From positions 1-64,000 of the forward strand of contig CAIQIQ010000095.1 in NCBI GenBank assembly GCA_903871935.1: 64,000 nucleotides of DNA, written 5' to 3'. The notes beneath the pieces were generated by a model. It saw only the letters and a list, made by a program, of their open reading frames with translations, searched no databases and was not told the DNA's origin. The stretch is from an uncultured Phycisphaerales bacterium. Its GTDB lineage: Bacteria > Planctomycetota > Phycisphaerae > Tepidisphaerales > Tepidisphaeraceae. Below are positions 9,377 to 17,966 of this stretch, piece by piece (the stretch's first letter is position 1; every line of letters begins with the position of its first letter). Both the position numbers and the translations under genes were made by a program.

Positions 9377-10714
9377 TCAACGGACGGAAGGAATATTCGC
9401 GCCCTGCTTGGCCAGAACCTGCCGCAGGGCGGCCGGATCGACGGCGCCAAAAGGCACGCCCTGCCGCACAGCGAACCGCGCTGCCACCCCTGCCGCCTCG
9501 CCCATCGCGAAGCAGGCGGGCATGGTGCGCACCGAGCTCTGCCCGATGCGGTCCGCAGAGACGCAGCGCCCCGCCACGAGCAGGTTCGCCGGCCCACCCG
9601 CAGGAACCATGATCCGGTATGGAATGCCGTAGAGGAATCCCGCCGGCTGCTCCTCCAGCACAGTCTTCGCCTTCTTGTCGGACCCATGCAGGTCCACCGG
9701 GTAGTCATAGACCGCGATAGCGTCATCGGTTATGCGTCCCGAGCGAAACAGGCGCTCGTCCAGCGCATCCACACCCCTGATCCGCCGCGTCTCGCGGACG
9801 CCCGGCAGCAGGGCCGTGGCGGTCAGGACAGCATTCTTCATGCCCGGAATGTACCGGCGGGCAAGGGCCATAAAGCTGTGGGCGATCTCGCGGCCGCGCA
9901 TCATGGCCCGGGCGAGGTCGTCGGGGTTGGTGCCGTCAACGTTGAAAACATGGCCGTAGTTGTAGGCGCGGTATCCCGGCTGCAGGGCGATGTCCGCGAT
10001 CATGCGGTGCTCGGCATCATCCCAGTCGGGAAGCCGACCGGCCGCAACTGCCTCGCGGAGGAATCGGTTCTTGCCGACATTGTCCGGGAACTTCCTCAGC
10101 CAGCGCCGATATCCATCGGGGTCGATGCCCGCCACGGTGAAGCAGAGCGTCACCCCCATCATCCGGCCCTTGGAGTCACCCTTGACGAAACGCACCCCGG
10201 ACCTCGCCGCCACATCGCCATCGCCCGTGGCGTCCACGAACGCCTTGCCCAGCACCACCTGGCGGCCGCCCTTGTTCTCGATCACCAGCCCCCTGATTCG
10301 GCCGCGCTCACGGAGCACAGCGGAGACGAAGGTGAAAAAGAGCGTCGTCACGCCCGCCCGGTTGACGAGATCGTCATAGATGAGCTTCAGTTTCTCCGCG
10401 TCGATGGCCGGCCACTGCTCGACTCCCGGCTCGCCGTTACCACCCGCCGCCTTGAGTCGCGAGAGAATCTCGCCGGCGATCCCGCGGATCAGGGGCGCGG
10501 TCGCACCTTGCGAATACGGGGCCAGGCAGGGCACCAGGCCGCCGGTACTCATGCCGCCCAGGCAACCGATCTGTTCGAGCAGCAACACCTTAAGCCCGTT
10601 ACGCGCGCCGGACACGGCCGCGGCCACCCCGGCCGGGCCGCCGCCGGCCACTACCAGGTCGTACGCACCATAGACCGGCAGGCGTCTGGCGGATTCGGTC
10701 ACATATGTGGGCAT
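9377..10714 (-). CDS. FAD-dependent oxidoreductase
   Basis: 445 residues from an ATG preceded by AAAAGGAG. The dinucleotide-binding site is near the N-terminus: GGGPAG at residues 24-29, followed by the family's CLGGMSTGG. A second FAD-contact motif, DATGDGDVAARSG, lies mid-protein, and the C-terminal LVAGRCVSADRIG with FAMGEAAG completes the fold. This is the FAD_oxidored family common in planctomycetes and other polysaccharide degraders; the substrates are mostly unknown. The gene starts 67 bases downstream of the 987-residue gene on the same strand, so co-transcription is likely. Confidence 0.88.
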   Translation of the reverse strand: MPTYVTESARRLPVYGAYDLVVAGGGPAGVAAAVSGARNGLKVLLLEQIGCLGGMSTGGLVPCLAPYSQGATAPLIRGIAGEILSRLKAAGGNGEPGVEQWPAIDAEKLKLIYDDLVNRAGVTTLFFTFVSAVLRERGRIRGLVIENKGGRQVVLGKAFVDATGDGDVAARSGVRFVKGDSKGRMMGVTLCFTVAGIDPDGYRRWLRKFPDNVGKNRFLREAVAAGRLPDWDDAEHRMIADIALQPGYRAYNYGHVFNVDGTNPDDLARAMMRGREIAHSFMALARRYIPGMKNAVLTATALLPGVRETRRIRGVDALDERLFRSGRITDDAIAVYDYPVDLHGSDKKAKTVLEEQPAGFLYGIPYRIMVPAGGPANLLVAGRCVSADRIGQSSVRTMPACFAMGEAAGVAARFAVRQGVPFGAVDPAALRQVLAKQGANIPSVR

Positions 10715-10781
10715 CAGAAGCTCCTTTTCGGGAAGAACGTCCGCGAGCAGAGAGACTCTCACTCGGCCTCGATCACAGGGC

Positions 10782-13745
10782 CTAATCCTCCTTGAACACC
10801 GCGGTCCCCATGCGCTCGGGCTTTCCCGCGATGAAGTCGTTGGCGGCGGTCATCTCATACGCAGGGCACCAGATGACCTGCCGGTTGCGTCCTTCGAGTG
10901 ACTGGTCCGGAAGCAGCGGCGTGCCGCTGGCCGGAGTTGCCGTCGTGTTGACACGCCAGCGCTCGCCGGGCCGCGGCCGGCCACCGAGGTATTTCCAGGG
11001 AAGCGTGTAATCCAGACGCCACCAGTCGCGCCCGCAGGAGAGCCGCCCCTTGCCCATCTCGACCGGCTGGCCGGTCTTCAGGACCGTGTTCTGCCGGTCG
11101 ATGATCTCGTAACCACCCTTGAGCAGCGCCCAACCTTCGCTCAGGATACACCAGACATCCATCCGGCTCCCGGTGCATTCGCGGTCGATATAGACCCGCC
11201 AGAAGAAGGTCTCGCTGCGCGTGCCGCGGAACTCATCCCACCGCCGCCTCCGCGCTGCAACGTCCACGCCGCGCTCGAGGATGCCCAGGGTCAGCCCCCT
11301 CGCGCTGTGTGTCATCCTGAACGATACGTCGGTCTCCTGCTTCCAGTCGCGGCCCTCGAAGAACCCGAGGAAGTCCTCAATGCAGTTCTCCGCGTAACGG
11401 AAGCACTGGTCATGACGCAGATGGACAAACCCACCATCGCGGCCCGCGGCTTTATCGGAAAGCGCCACCATGGCCGGCGGAGTAAAGCCGGCAAGCTCCC
11501 ACTTGAGATACTCCAGCCATGCAGTGGCATTCCGGCGCAGGCGTTCCTGCCTTCGCGTACCAAGCAGCCTCACCGCATCGTCAGCGGCGGCAATGGCTTC
11601 GCGCAGTTGCCTCACAATCAGCCGCGCTTCCTTCGGTCGGATGATCTTGTTCGGCCTGACCGTACGACGGATCTCGTTGAAGCGGTCCAGGCTGCGCGCA
11701 TACGCGGCGAACGCGACGAATGGTACGGCGTGGCTCTCGATGTGCCGCACGAGGCGGCGGAGGCGCCTGATGTCATCCTCGAAGAGAGTATCCTGCCACC
11801 AGAGGTGATGGCGCATGGATAGCGGATCGCTCTTCTTTGTGAACGGCCGCAGGTGTTCGAGGTCGTCGACTGTCTTGCGGAGCAACCAGAGTGTCCGCGC
11901 CCGCGAGCCGGAGAAGTACATCGCGAACAGGTCGACCGATGCGCGCATCTCCCAGTAGTCGCGCATGCCCCAGTTGTACATCCGCCGCGTCTCGGCAAGC
12001 AGCGTCTTTGCCAGCGCATCGGGCTTGCGCCCCGCGGCCTTCGTCGCGGCGGCGAGCGCACGGTCACAGTGTCTCTTGAGCATGCGCGCCACCTCAAAAG
12101 GCGACAGCGGCGCTCTGGGCTTGTTCGGATTCACGAAATCGATGATCGGATAGGTATCATCCGGGACGTTGCGCAGTTTTCGGTTGCGATTGAGCCACGC
12201 CGTGGTGATGGTCATGGAATTCGTCGGCTCATCGTTGACAAACCGCGGCGTCAGGTGAAGGAATGGGTCCTGGTAGTACGAACGGATGCCGGGGTAGAGG
12301 TAGCCCTCTTCGCTGGTTGAGTGCAGGAACTGCCGGAACGTCGTCAGCGTTATCCGGCTGGCCTCAATCGTCGCCTTCATCGTCTGTGCGGCCCGGCCGG
12401 CGCTCATGCCAGTCCTTGTCTCGAGCCGCCCGCGAAGCATCGCGGCCGACGGCTCATTGCCGCGCACGTAGTCGACCGCGGCATCGAGGTGGCCGCGGTT
12501 GAGTAGCGCCATGTTCAGCTCGTGCGACTTCATCACCCGCCGCGCGTCGATATCCGGCGCCAGCAGTTCATAGATCGTGTGGAACGCAAACGAGTCCGCG
12601 CCCTTGTTCTGCACATCCGCGAGAAGCCCGCGCACGAACTCCGGATCGCTCCAGAGATAACGCGCCTGAACCGTGCCGCAGTTGTGGCACGGGCCAACCA
12701 AAAACATGAATTCGGTGTCCGGGAAGTTCTCCTTCCACTCCAGGACGCGCGGATCGGCCTTTGGCCAGTAGTAGTAGTCCGCGCGGTCCTGCACCTTGTG
12801 CGCCAGGCGCAGCTTGCCGGGGAACGATTCGAGGATGCCGCACATCGCCTTGGGGGAGTTGAAGTCCCAGAGCCGAAAGACAAGTTGCGGCGGAGTTTTC
12901 GCAGCCAGCGCTTCGGGTAGGAGCGTGCGCTTGAGGAACGCACTCGAGTTGGGCGCGCTCTCGAAGTTGATGTAAAAGCCCGACAGTTCGGGGAGGATCT
13001 CAAAGGTTCTCCTGAATACGTAGCGTGTGTACGCATCCACCACCGGGTGATCCAGGGCGGAGAGGCGGCTGCCGGCCTTTTCGGCCTGGAAGATGATATT
13101 GTGCGCCTTCGCGAGGCCATGTGGGAAGTGCGTCAGGTAGTGCTGCATGAACGTGTCGAGGCCGAACGCCCTCGCTACGCCAAACGCCCTCTTCAGCCCC
13201 GCGAGCGTCCGCGCGCGGTCTCGCTTCGACGGCGCCGGCGCCTCGGGAAACTCCTCGTAGTCGAGGTAATATTCGAACGGATGGTAGTGAGCGTAGAAGA
13301 CCAGGCCCGTGAAGTGCTTTCGCACCAGCGCCTTCACATACGGCACCCAGAACGCCTCATCGAGATCGCCCACCGGCGCATGGGCACGAAACGCGCTGTC
13401 GCCCGAGCCAAGGATATTGGCCTCATGCTTGTAGAGCCGCGAAGTGAAGCGAGGGATGATTGCCTCGACATAGTCGCGACCGCCGCGAAGCTTCTCCGCA
13501 AGGTTCAGGATACCTGCTAGAAACGCTCGCGGCCGCCCTGCCGATACCTTAAGCCCCTTGTCGTCGGCGCCCAGCGCAAAGCCATCCGTGTCGGCGAGCG
13601 CCTTGTCCGCAAAGAGGCGAACGGATCCGCGCGCCGTCGCGATTCGCCCGCTCTCGATACGACCTGATGGCAGGTCGGCAACAGCCCACGCAAGGCCCTT
13701 GTGAACATCGCTGAAAAACGCGTCACTGGCAGCCAGTTCCTTCAT
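10782..13745 (-). CDS. Large glycoside-hydrolase-like protein with CBM9-like C-terminus
   Basis: 987 residues without a signal peptide. Residues 1-90 resemble the small domain found before the barrel in GH67/GH20-type proteins. Residues ~105-430 look like a TIM barrel (VPYVKALVRKHFTGLVFYAH, GFYINFESAPNSS with a possible catalytic glutamate). Residues ~450-740 are mainly helical. The last ~230 resemble a family-9 carbohydrate-binding or DOMON-type sandwich (FFWRVYIDRECTG, WRVNTTATPA). I infer a glycosidase, perhaps for uronic-acid-containing glycans, but cannot name a family. It is the first gene of the minus-strand run and probably drives co-expression of the FAD oxidoreductase and those that follow. 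Confidence 0.65.
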   Translation of the reverse strand: MKELAASDAFFSDVHKGLAWAVADLPSGRIESGRIATARGSVRLFADKALADTDGFALGADDKGLKVSAGRPRAFLAGILNLAEKLRGGRDYVEAIIPRFTSRLYKHEANILGSGDSAFRAHAPVGDLDEAFWVPYVKALVRKHFTGLVFYAHYHPFEYYLDYEEFPEAPAPSKRDRARTLAGLKRAFGVARAFGLDTFMQHYLTHFPHGLAKAHNIIFQAEKAGSRLSALDHPVVDAYTRYVFRRTFEILPELSGFYINFESAPNSSAFLKRTLLPEALAAKTPPQLVFRLWDFNSPKAMCGILESFPGKLRLAHKVQDRADYYYWPKADPRVLEWKENFPDTEFMFLVGPCHNCGTVQARYLWSDPEFVRGLLADVQNKGADSFAFHTIYELLAPDIDARRVMKSHELNMALLNRGHLDAAVDYVRGNEPSAAMLRGRLETRTGMSAGRAAQTMKATIEASRITLTTFRQFLHSTSEEGYLYPGIRSYYQDPFLHLTPRFVNDEPTNSMTITTAWLNRNRKLRNVPDDTYPIIDFVNPNKPRAPLSPFEVARMLKRHCDRALAAATKAAGRKPDALAKTLLAETRRMYNWGMRDYWEMRASVDLFAMYFSGSRARTLWLLRKTVDDLEHLRPFTKKSDPLSMRHHLWWQDTLFEDDIRRLRRLVRHIESHAVPFVAFAAYARSLDRFNEIRRTVRPNKIIRPKEARLIVRQLREAIAAADDAVRLLGTRRQERLRRNATAWLEYLKWELAGFTPPAMVALSDKAAGRDGGFVHLRHDQCFRYAENCIEDFLGFFEGRDWKQETDVSFRMTHSARGLTLGILERGVDVAARRRRWDEFRGTRSETFFWRVYIDRECTGSRMDVWCILSEGWALLKGGYEIIDRQNTVLKTGQPVEMGKGRLSCGRDWWRLDYTLPWKYLGGRPRPGERWRVNTTATPASGTPLLPDQSLEGRNRQVIWCPAYEMTAANDFIAGKPERMGTAVFKED

Positions 13746-13838
13746 CTTGAGTCCTCGTGTTTACCGCCAATGGTATCGCAGCGGACGGTGGAGCATAGGG
13801 CTCCGCACAGCTAAACGCCTGGAAAGCATTCCGGTAGA

Positions 13839-15263
13839 ATGCGCTGGATGAAAACGACAATGACAACGATCAGTGCCGGTATCGCGTGTCTGTGCATGTT
13901 CGGCATTCTGTGCTCCATAGGCGTTTCGGCACTGGCGCAAGATGCGCCTGCGGGGTTCTTTCGCACGAAGCAGGTGGATGGAAAGTGGTGGCTGGTGGAC
14001 CCCGCCGGACAACTGTTCATCTCCAAGGGCGTGACCACGGTGTCGTTCGCCCAGGACAGGATCAAGGGCACCGAGGTCTCGCCCTACGAGCAGACCAACA
14101 CCGCAAAGTACGGCACACAGGATGCCTGGCGCGATGCGACCGCAAAGCGCCTGATGGGCTGGGGGTTCAACACGCTGGGGGCGTGGTCGGATGAGCGACT
14201 GTGCAAGGTCACGATGGACGGAAAGTACCTGGCGTGTGCCCCGACGATCGATTTGGGGGCGGCCTACGTGTCGCGGAAGAGCAAAGGCGAACAGGCCTGG
14301 CTGCACGGCATATTCCCTGATGTGTTTGACCCGGAGTTCCAGACCATCGCCAGGGAGATCGCCACCACGCGATGCGCGCCGCGGAAGGATGACAAGTCGA
14401 TCCTGGGCTGGTTCACCGACAACGAACTTCGCTGGGGACCGGACTGGCGCGGCAAGGATGAACTGCTGACGATGTTCCTGGCGCTGCCGGCGAAGGCGCC
14501 CGGCCGCATTGCCGCCGTCGAGATGCTCCAGCGCCGATATGGCGAGATCGGCAAGTTCAATACGGTCTGGAAGACCAGCTTCGCCGACTGGCCGGCGCTT
14601 CGCGCGGCCGGTGCGGTAGCCCCGCCGGTCATCCGCAAGGAGGTCTACGCGCAGAACCAGGAGGTCGAGCGCCAGGCCAGTTTGAAAGACCCCAACCGCG
14701 AGGCGTTCGTCGCCGATTGCGACGAGTTCTCATCCCTGCTGGCCGAGGCCTACTTCAAAATCACCTCGCAGGCCATCAAGGCGGCCGACCCGAACCACAT
14801 GGTGTTCGGCGCCCGCTTTGCCTATGTGCCACCCAAGCCAGTTGTCGAGGCGGCCGTAAAATATCTGGATGTAGTATCGTTCAACTGTTATGGGACCGAT
14901 CCCCGGCAGGTCATCCGGGCCTATTCCGTATTCAATAAACCGCTGATCATCGGGGAGTTCTCCTTCCGCGGCAAAGACAGCGGCCTGCCCAATACGCGCG
15001 GCGCCGGCCCCATCGTGGCCACGCAACAGGATCGCGCTGATGCCTTTGCCAAGTATGCGACGCTTGCCCTGTCGCAGCCGAACCTGGTGGGCTATCACTG
15101 GTTTGAGCACTGCGATGAACCCAGGGAAGGCCGATTCGACGGCGAGGACTCCAACTATGGCGTGGTGAACATCAAGGATGATATCTACACGACGCTGACG
15201 CAGACGATGACGCAGATCAATGCAAAGGCAGAAGAGTTGCATCGAGCGCCGACAGCGAAGTAG
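13839..15263 (+). CDS. Secreted agarase-like glycoside hydrolase (clan GH-A type)
   Basis: 474 residues with a signal peptide ending near VSALAQD (residue ~35). The start could also be the ATG three codons later; neither has a strong ribosome site. The body is a TIM barrel. WFTDNELRWG contains E196, which fits the acid/base position after strand 4, and LIIGEFSFRG contains E373, which fits the nucleophile after strand 7. Planctomycete proteins of this type are usually annotated as agarase, but the substrate range is not established. It is divergent from the 987-residue gene across 93 bases, so both may share a control region. Confidence 0.75.
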   Translation: MRWMKTTMTTISAGIACLCMFGILCSIGVSALAQDAPAGFFRTKQVDGKWWLVDPAGQLFISKGVTTVSFAQDRIKGTEVSPYEQTNTAKYGTQDAWRDATAKRLMGWGFNTLGAWSDERLCKVTMDGKYLACAPTIDLGAAYVSRKSKGEQAWLHGIFPDVFDPEFQTIAREIATTRCAPRKDDKSILGWFTDNELRWGPDWRGKDELLTMFLALPAKAPGRIAAVEMLQRRYGEIGKFNTVWKTSFADWPALRAAGAVAPPVIRKEVYAQNQEVERQASLKDPNREAFVADCDEFSSLLAEAYFKITSQAIKAADPNHMVFGARFAYVPPKPVVEAAVKYLDVVSFNCYGTDPRQVIRAYSVFNKPLIIGEFSFRGKDSGLPNTRGAGPIVATQQDRADAFAKYATLALSQPNLVGYHWFEHCDEPREGRFDGEDSNYGVVNIKDDIYTTLTQTMTQINAKAEELHRAPTAK

Positions 15264-15327
15264 GCCAATCCATCTTCTGCGCCACATCCGCCGTCTGTTG
15301 CACCCTCTTCATCTCGCGTGATCGCCG

Positions 15328-16488
15328 TCACTTCTTGACTTCGATGCGCTCAACGGCCAGCCACGCCAGGTCTTCGAGTTCGACCGTGCCGGTCACCTGG
15401 CACGTGCCGGTGATCTCGCCCTTGCCGATCTTCTCAAGGATCGCGGCCACCGAGGGGTCGGCATTGGGGGCAGGGCGCAGCCGATAGCGCAGCTCGTTGA
15501 TCGCGATGCGCGGGACGCCATGGGCGGTATGCTGGACCGGACCGGTCCACGTGTCGTGGGTGCCCTGCGCCAAGGTCTTCAGGATCATCGTAGCGCCGGG
15601 CGGCACCTTGACCTCGGCAAAATTGGCCGGAGCTCCTCGCCGCTGGGCCAGGAGCCACACGGGCAGTTCCGGCTCGGCCAGTGCCGTGACACATTCGTGT
15701 TTGCCGCCGAGGTACTCCGTGTATTTCACCGGGCCACCCAGTGCCTTCAGGGCCTTGACGATCTGGCGAGTATCTTCGGGCGTTCCCGTGTTGTCGTTAT
15801 CGCCATGGAAGGCCCAGATGGGGATGTCCTTGATCAGCGGGGCCAGCGCCGGCCGGTCGCCAGGGCCGCCGGAGATGGCGAAGGAGGCGGCGAAGACGCC
15901 GGGAAAACGGCTGATCAGCTCCCACGTGCCGCAACCGCCCATGGAGAAGCCGCCGACGTAGATGCGGCGGTCGTCGAGGTGGAACTCCTGCTGCAGTTCG
16001 GCGATGGTGGCAATCAGCATCCGCGAGGGGCCGGTGACCGGCGGGGTCTGGCCGAGGCCGACGGCGTGCCAAGCCAGCTTCGGCGGGCACTGCGGAACCA
16101 GCACGAACGCGCGCGTCCGGTCCCCGTCGGCCAGGAAGGTCTTGGCAATGGATTGGAGTTGCGCCCTGTTGTCGGTGCCGTTCTCGCCAGACCCGTGCAG
16201 CCAGACGATCAGGGGCCATGCCCGGTCCTGCGCGAGGGGCTGCGCGGAGGCATAGTCCTTGGGTACCAGCAGTTGGTAGGGCAGAGATTCGTCGCCTTCC
16301 CGGTGGATGCGGGCATTGAACTGGCCAGGGGTCACCGTGGCGGAACTGGTAGTGGTGATGGCTTGCCCGAGTGATTCGGCAGGACCGGCCGCATCGATCC
16401 CCAGCCCCCACCCAACCAGCCCGGCCAACGTCATGGCTATCCCCAGCGTCCGCCGGACGTTGCTGATCCGACCCATCTCCTGCGCCAT
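15328..16488 (-). CDS. Secreted alpha/beta-hydrolase esterase (copy 2 of a tandem pair)
   Basis: 386 residues, preceded by AAGGAG at good spacing. A signal-like segment covers residues ~12-35. The alpha/beta-hydrolase triad is readable: nucleophile S182 in GGFSMGG, an acid in FHGDNDN (D232 likely) and H264 in GGKHEC. The oxyanion region is IVWLHGSGENG (~94-104). The type is close to phospholipase/carboxylesterases and PHB-depolymerase-like esterases often linked to polysaccharide deacylation. A C-terminal ~100-residue beta domain follows (PGATMILKTLAQGTHDTW). The upstream paralogue ends 42 bases away and has the same layout, so this is a tandem duplication. Confidence 0.85.
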   Translation of the reverse strand: MAQEMGRISNVRRTLGIAMTLAGLVGWGLGIDAAGPAESLGQAITTTSSATVTPGQFNARIHREGDESLPYQLLVPKDYASAQPLAQDRAWPLIVWLHGSGENGTDNRAQLQSIAKTFLADGDRTRAFVLVPQCPPKLAWHAVGLGQTPPVTGPSRMLIATIAELQQEFHLDDRRIYVGGFSMGGCGTWELISRFPGVFAASFAISGGPGDRPALAPLIKDIPIWAFHGDNDNTGTPEDTRQIVKALKALGGPVKYTEYLGGKHECVTALAEPELPVWLLAQRRGAPANFAEVKVPPGATMILKTLAQGTHDTWTGPVQHTAHGVPRIAINELRYRLRPAPNADPSVAAILEKIGKGEITGTCQVTGTVELEDLAWLAVERIEVKK

Positions 16489-16530
16489 ATTCGCTCCTTG
16501 TTTTATTCGTCCAATCTCACGCTATCGCTG

Positions 16531-17679
16531 TCACTTCTTGACTTCGATCCGCTCGACTGTGAGCCAGGCATAGTCTTCGATTTCGATGGTGCCGGTAACC
16601 TGGCATGGGGCAGTGATCTCGCCTTTGCCGATCTTGTCGAGGATGCCGGCCACTGAGGTCTCGGCGTTCTTGGCCGGCCGGAGGCGATAGCGCAGCTCGC
16701 CGATCGTGAGGCGGGGAGCACCGTGGAGAGTGTGCTGCACGGGACCGGTCCAGGTATCGTGGGTGCCGGCCGGCAGGCCCCTGGTGATCAGCAGAGCGCC
16801 ATCGGGTACCTTGGCCAGTTCGAAGTCGGCCGTGGCTTCTCGCTTCTGGGCGAAGAGCCAAACAGGCAACTGGGGCTCGGCAAGCGCTCGGGCGCACTGA
16901 TGACCAACGCCACTATATTCCGTGTACTTGATGGTACTGCCCAGGGCCTTGAGGGCGGCCACAGTCTTGCGAGCATCTTCCACCGACACCATGTCGTCCT
17001 TGTCGCCGTGGAAGACCCAGATGGGAACGTCTTTGACGAGCGGGGGCAGTGCCGGGCGATCGCCGACAGCGCCGGCGACGGGGAAGGCGGCGGCGAAGAC
17101 GCCGGGATAGCGGACGAGTAGCTCCCAGACGCCGATGCCGCCCATCGAGAAGCCGCCGACGTAGATGCGGCGGCCGTCCAGCCGGAACTCTTTCTCGAGC
17201 TCGGCGATGGTCGCAATCAGCATGCGCGAGGACTCGGCAACCTCGGGGGCCTTGTTGAAGCCGGCGCGGTGCCAGGCCATCTTCGGCGGGCACTGGGGAA
17301 GCAGAACGAAGGCGCGGGTATTGGCGCCGTCGGAGAGAAACGTGTTGGCGACGCCCGGGAGTTGCGCCCTGTTGTCAGTGCCGTTCTCGGCAGAGCCATG
17401 GAGCCAGACAATCATGGGCCAGGATTTGTCCGCGTCAGGCATGTAATCCTTGGGGATCAGGAGTTGGTACGGCAGGGACAGGGCTCCGTCGCGATGGATG
17501 CGGGCGCTGAACTGGCCAGGGGTCGCTGAGGCGGAACTGGTAGTGACGATAGCTTGCCCGCATGATTCGGCCGGCGCGACCGCACCAATCCCCAGCCCCC
17601 ACCCGACCAACCCGGCCAACACCATGACTCTCGCCATCGTCCGTCGCACGCTGCTGATCCGATCCATCTCTTGCGTCAT
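16531..17679 (-). CDS. Secreted alpha/beta-hydrolase esterase (copy 1 of a tandem pair)
   Basis: 382 residues from an ATG behind AAGGAG; a longer reading from 17733 has no ribosome site. It is a clear paralogue of the downstream gene: the N-terminus (RISSVRRT versus RISNVRRT), GGFSMGG nucleophile motif, FHGDKDD acid motif and SGVGHQCAR histidine all align, as does the C-terminal beta domain. Differences are spread along the whole length, so the duplication is not recent. Both are probably co-transcribed and exported. Acetyl or feruloyl removal from plant or algal polysaccharide is plausible, not shown. Confidence 0.85.
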   Translation of the reverse strand: MTQEMDRISSVRRTMARVMVLAGLVGWGLGIGAVAPAESCGQAIVTTSSASATPGQFSARIHRDGALSLPYQLLIPKDYMPDADKSWPMIVWLHGSAENGTDNRAQLPGVANTFLSDGANTRAFVLLPQCPPKMAWHRAGFNKAPEVAESSRMLIATIAELEKEFRLDGRRIYVGGFSMGGIGVWELLVRYPGVFAAAFPVAGAVGDRPALPPLVKDVPIWVFHGDKDDMVSVEDARKTVAALKALGSTIKYTEYSGVGHQCARALAEPQLPVWLFAQKREATADFELAKVPDGALLITRGLPAGTHDTWTGPVQHTLHGAPRLTIGELRYRLRPAKNAETSVAGILDKIGKGEITAPCQVTGTIEIEDYAWLTVERIEVKK

Positions 17680-17966
17680 ACCCGCTCCTTGTTCTAGCCG
17701 CCCCATCTTCGCCGCCGCCACGCGACAAGGCAACGAGGCTAGCCGCGGGAGATCCCACCTCGGGGCACACGAGAAGCACGGAGAACTGACCGGGAATGGA
17801 TTCCGCGAACATGGAGATGGACGTCCGGAGTTAAGGGCTTACCTCCCGTCGCGATTCTCGATATCCTGTATTCATATTATGTTGCGGCAAGTGTGAGGGG
17901 AACTATTCTGGTTCCTCCGCGTCTGTTTATTGGGTATGGCAGTCTGTCCATTGGAAGGAGATTCGC

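Noticed and set aside
9686..10795. 369-codon open frame opposite the FAD oxidoreductase gene
   Set aside because: Antisense shadow; GGGPAG and the other FAD motifs lie on the minus strand.
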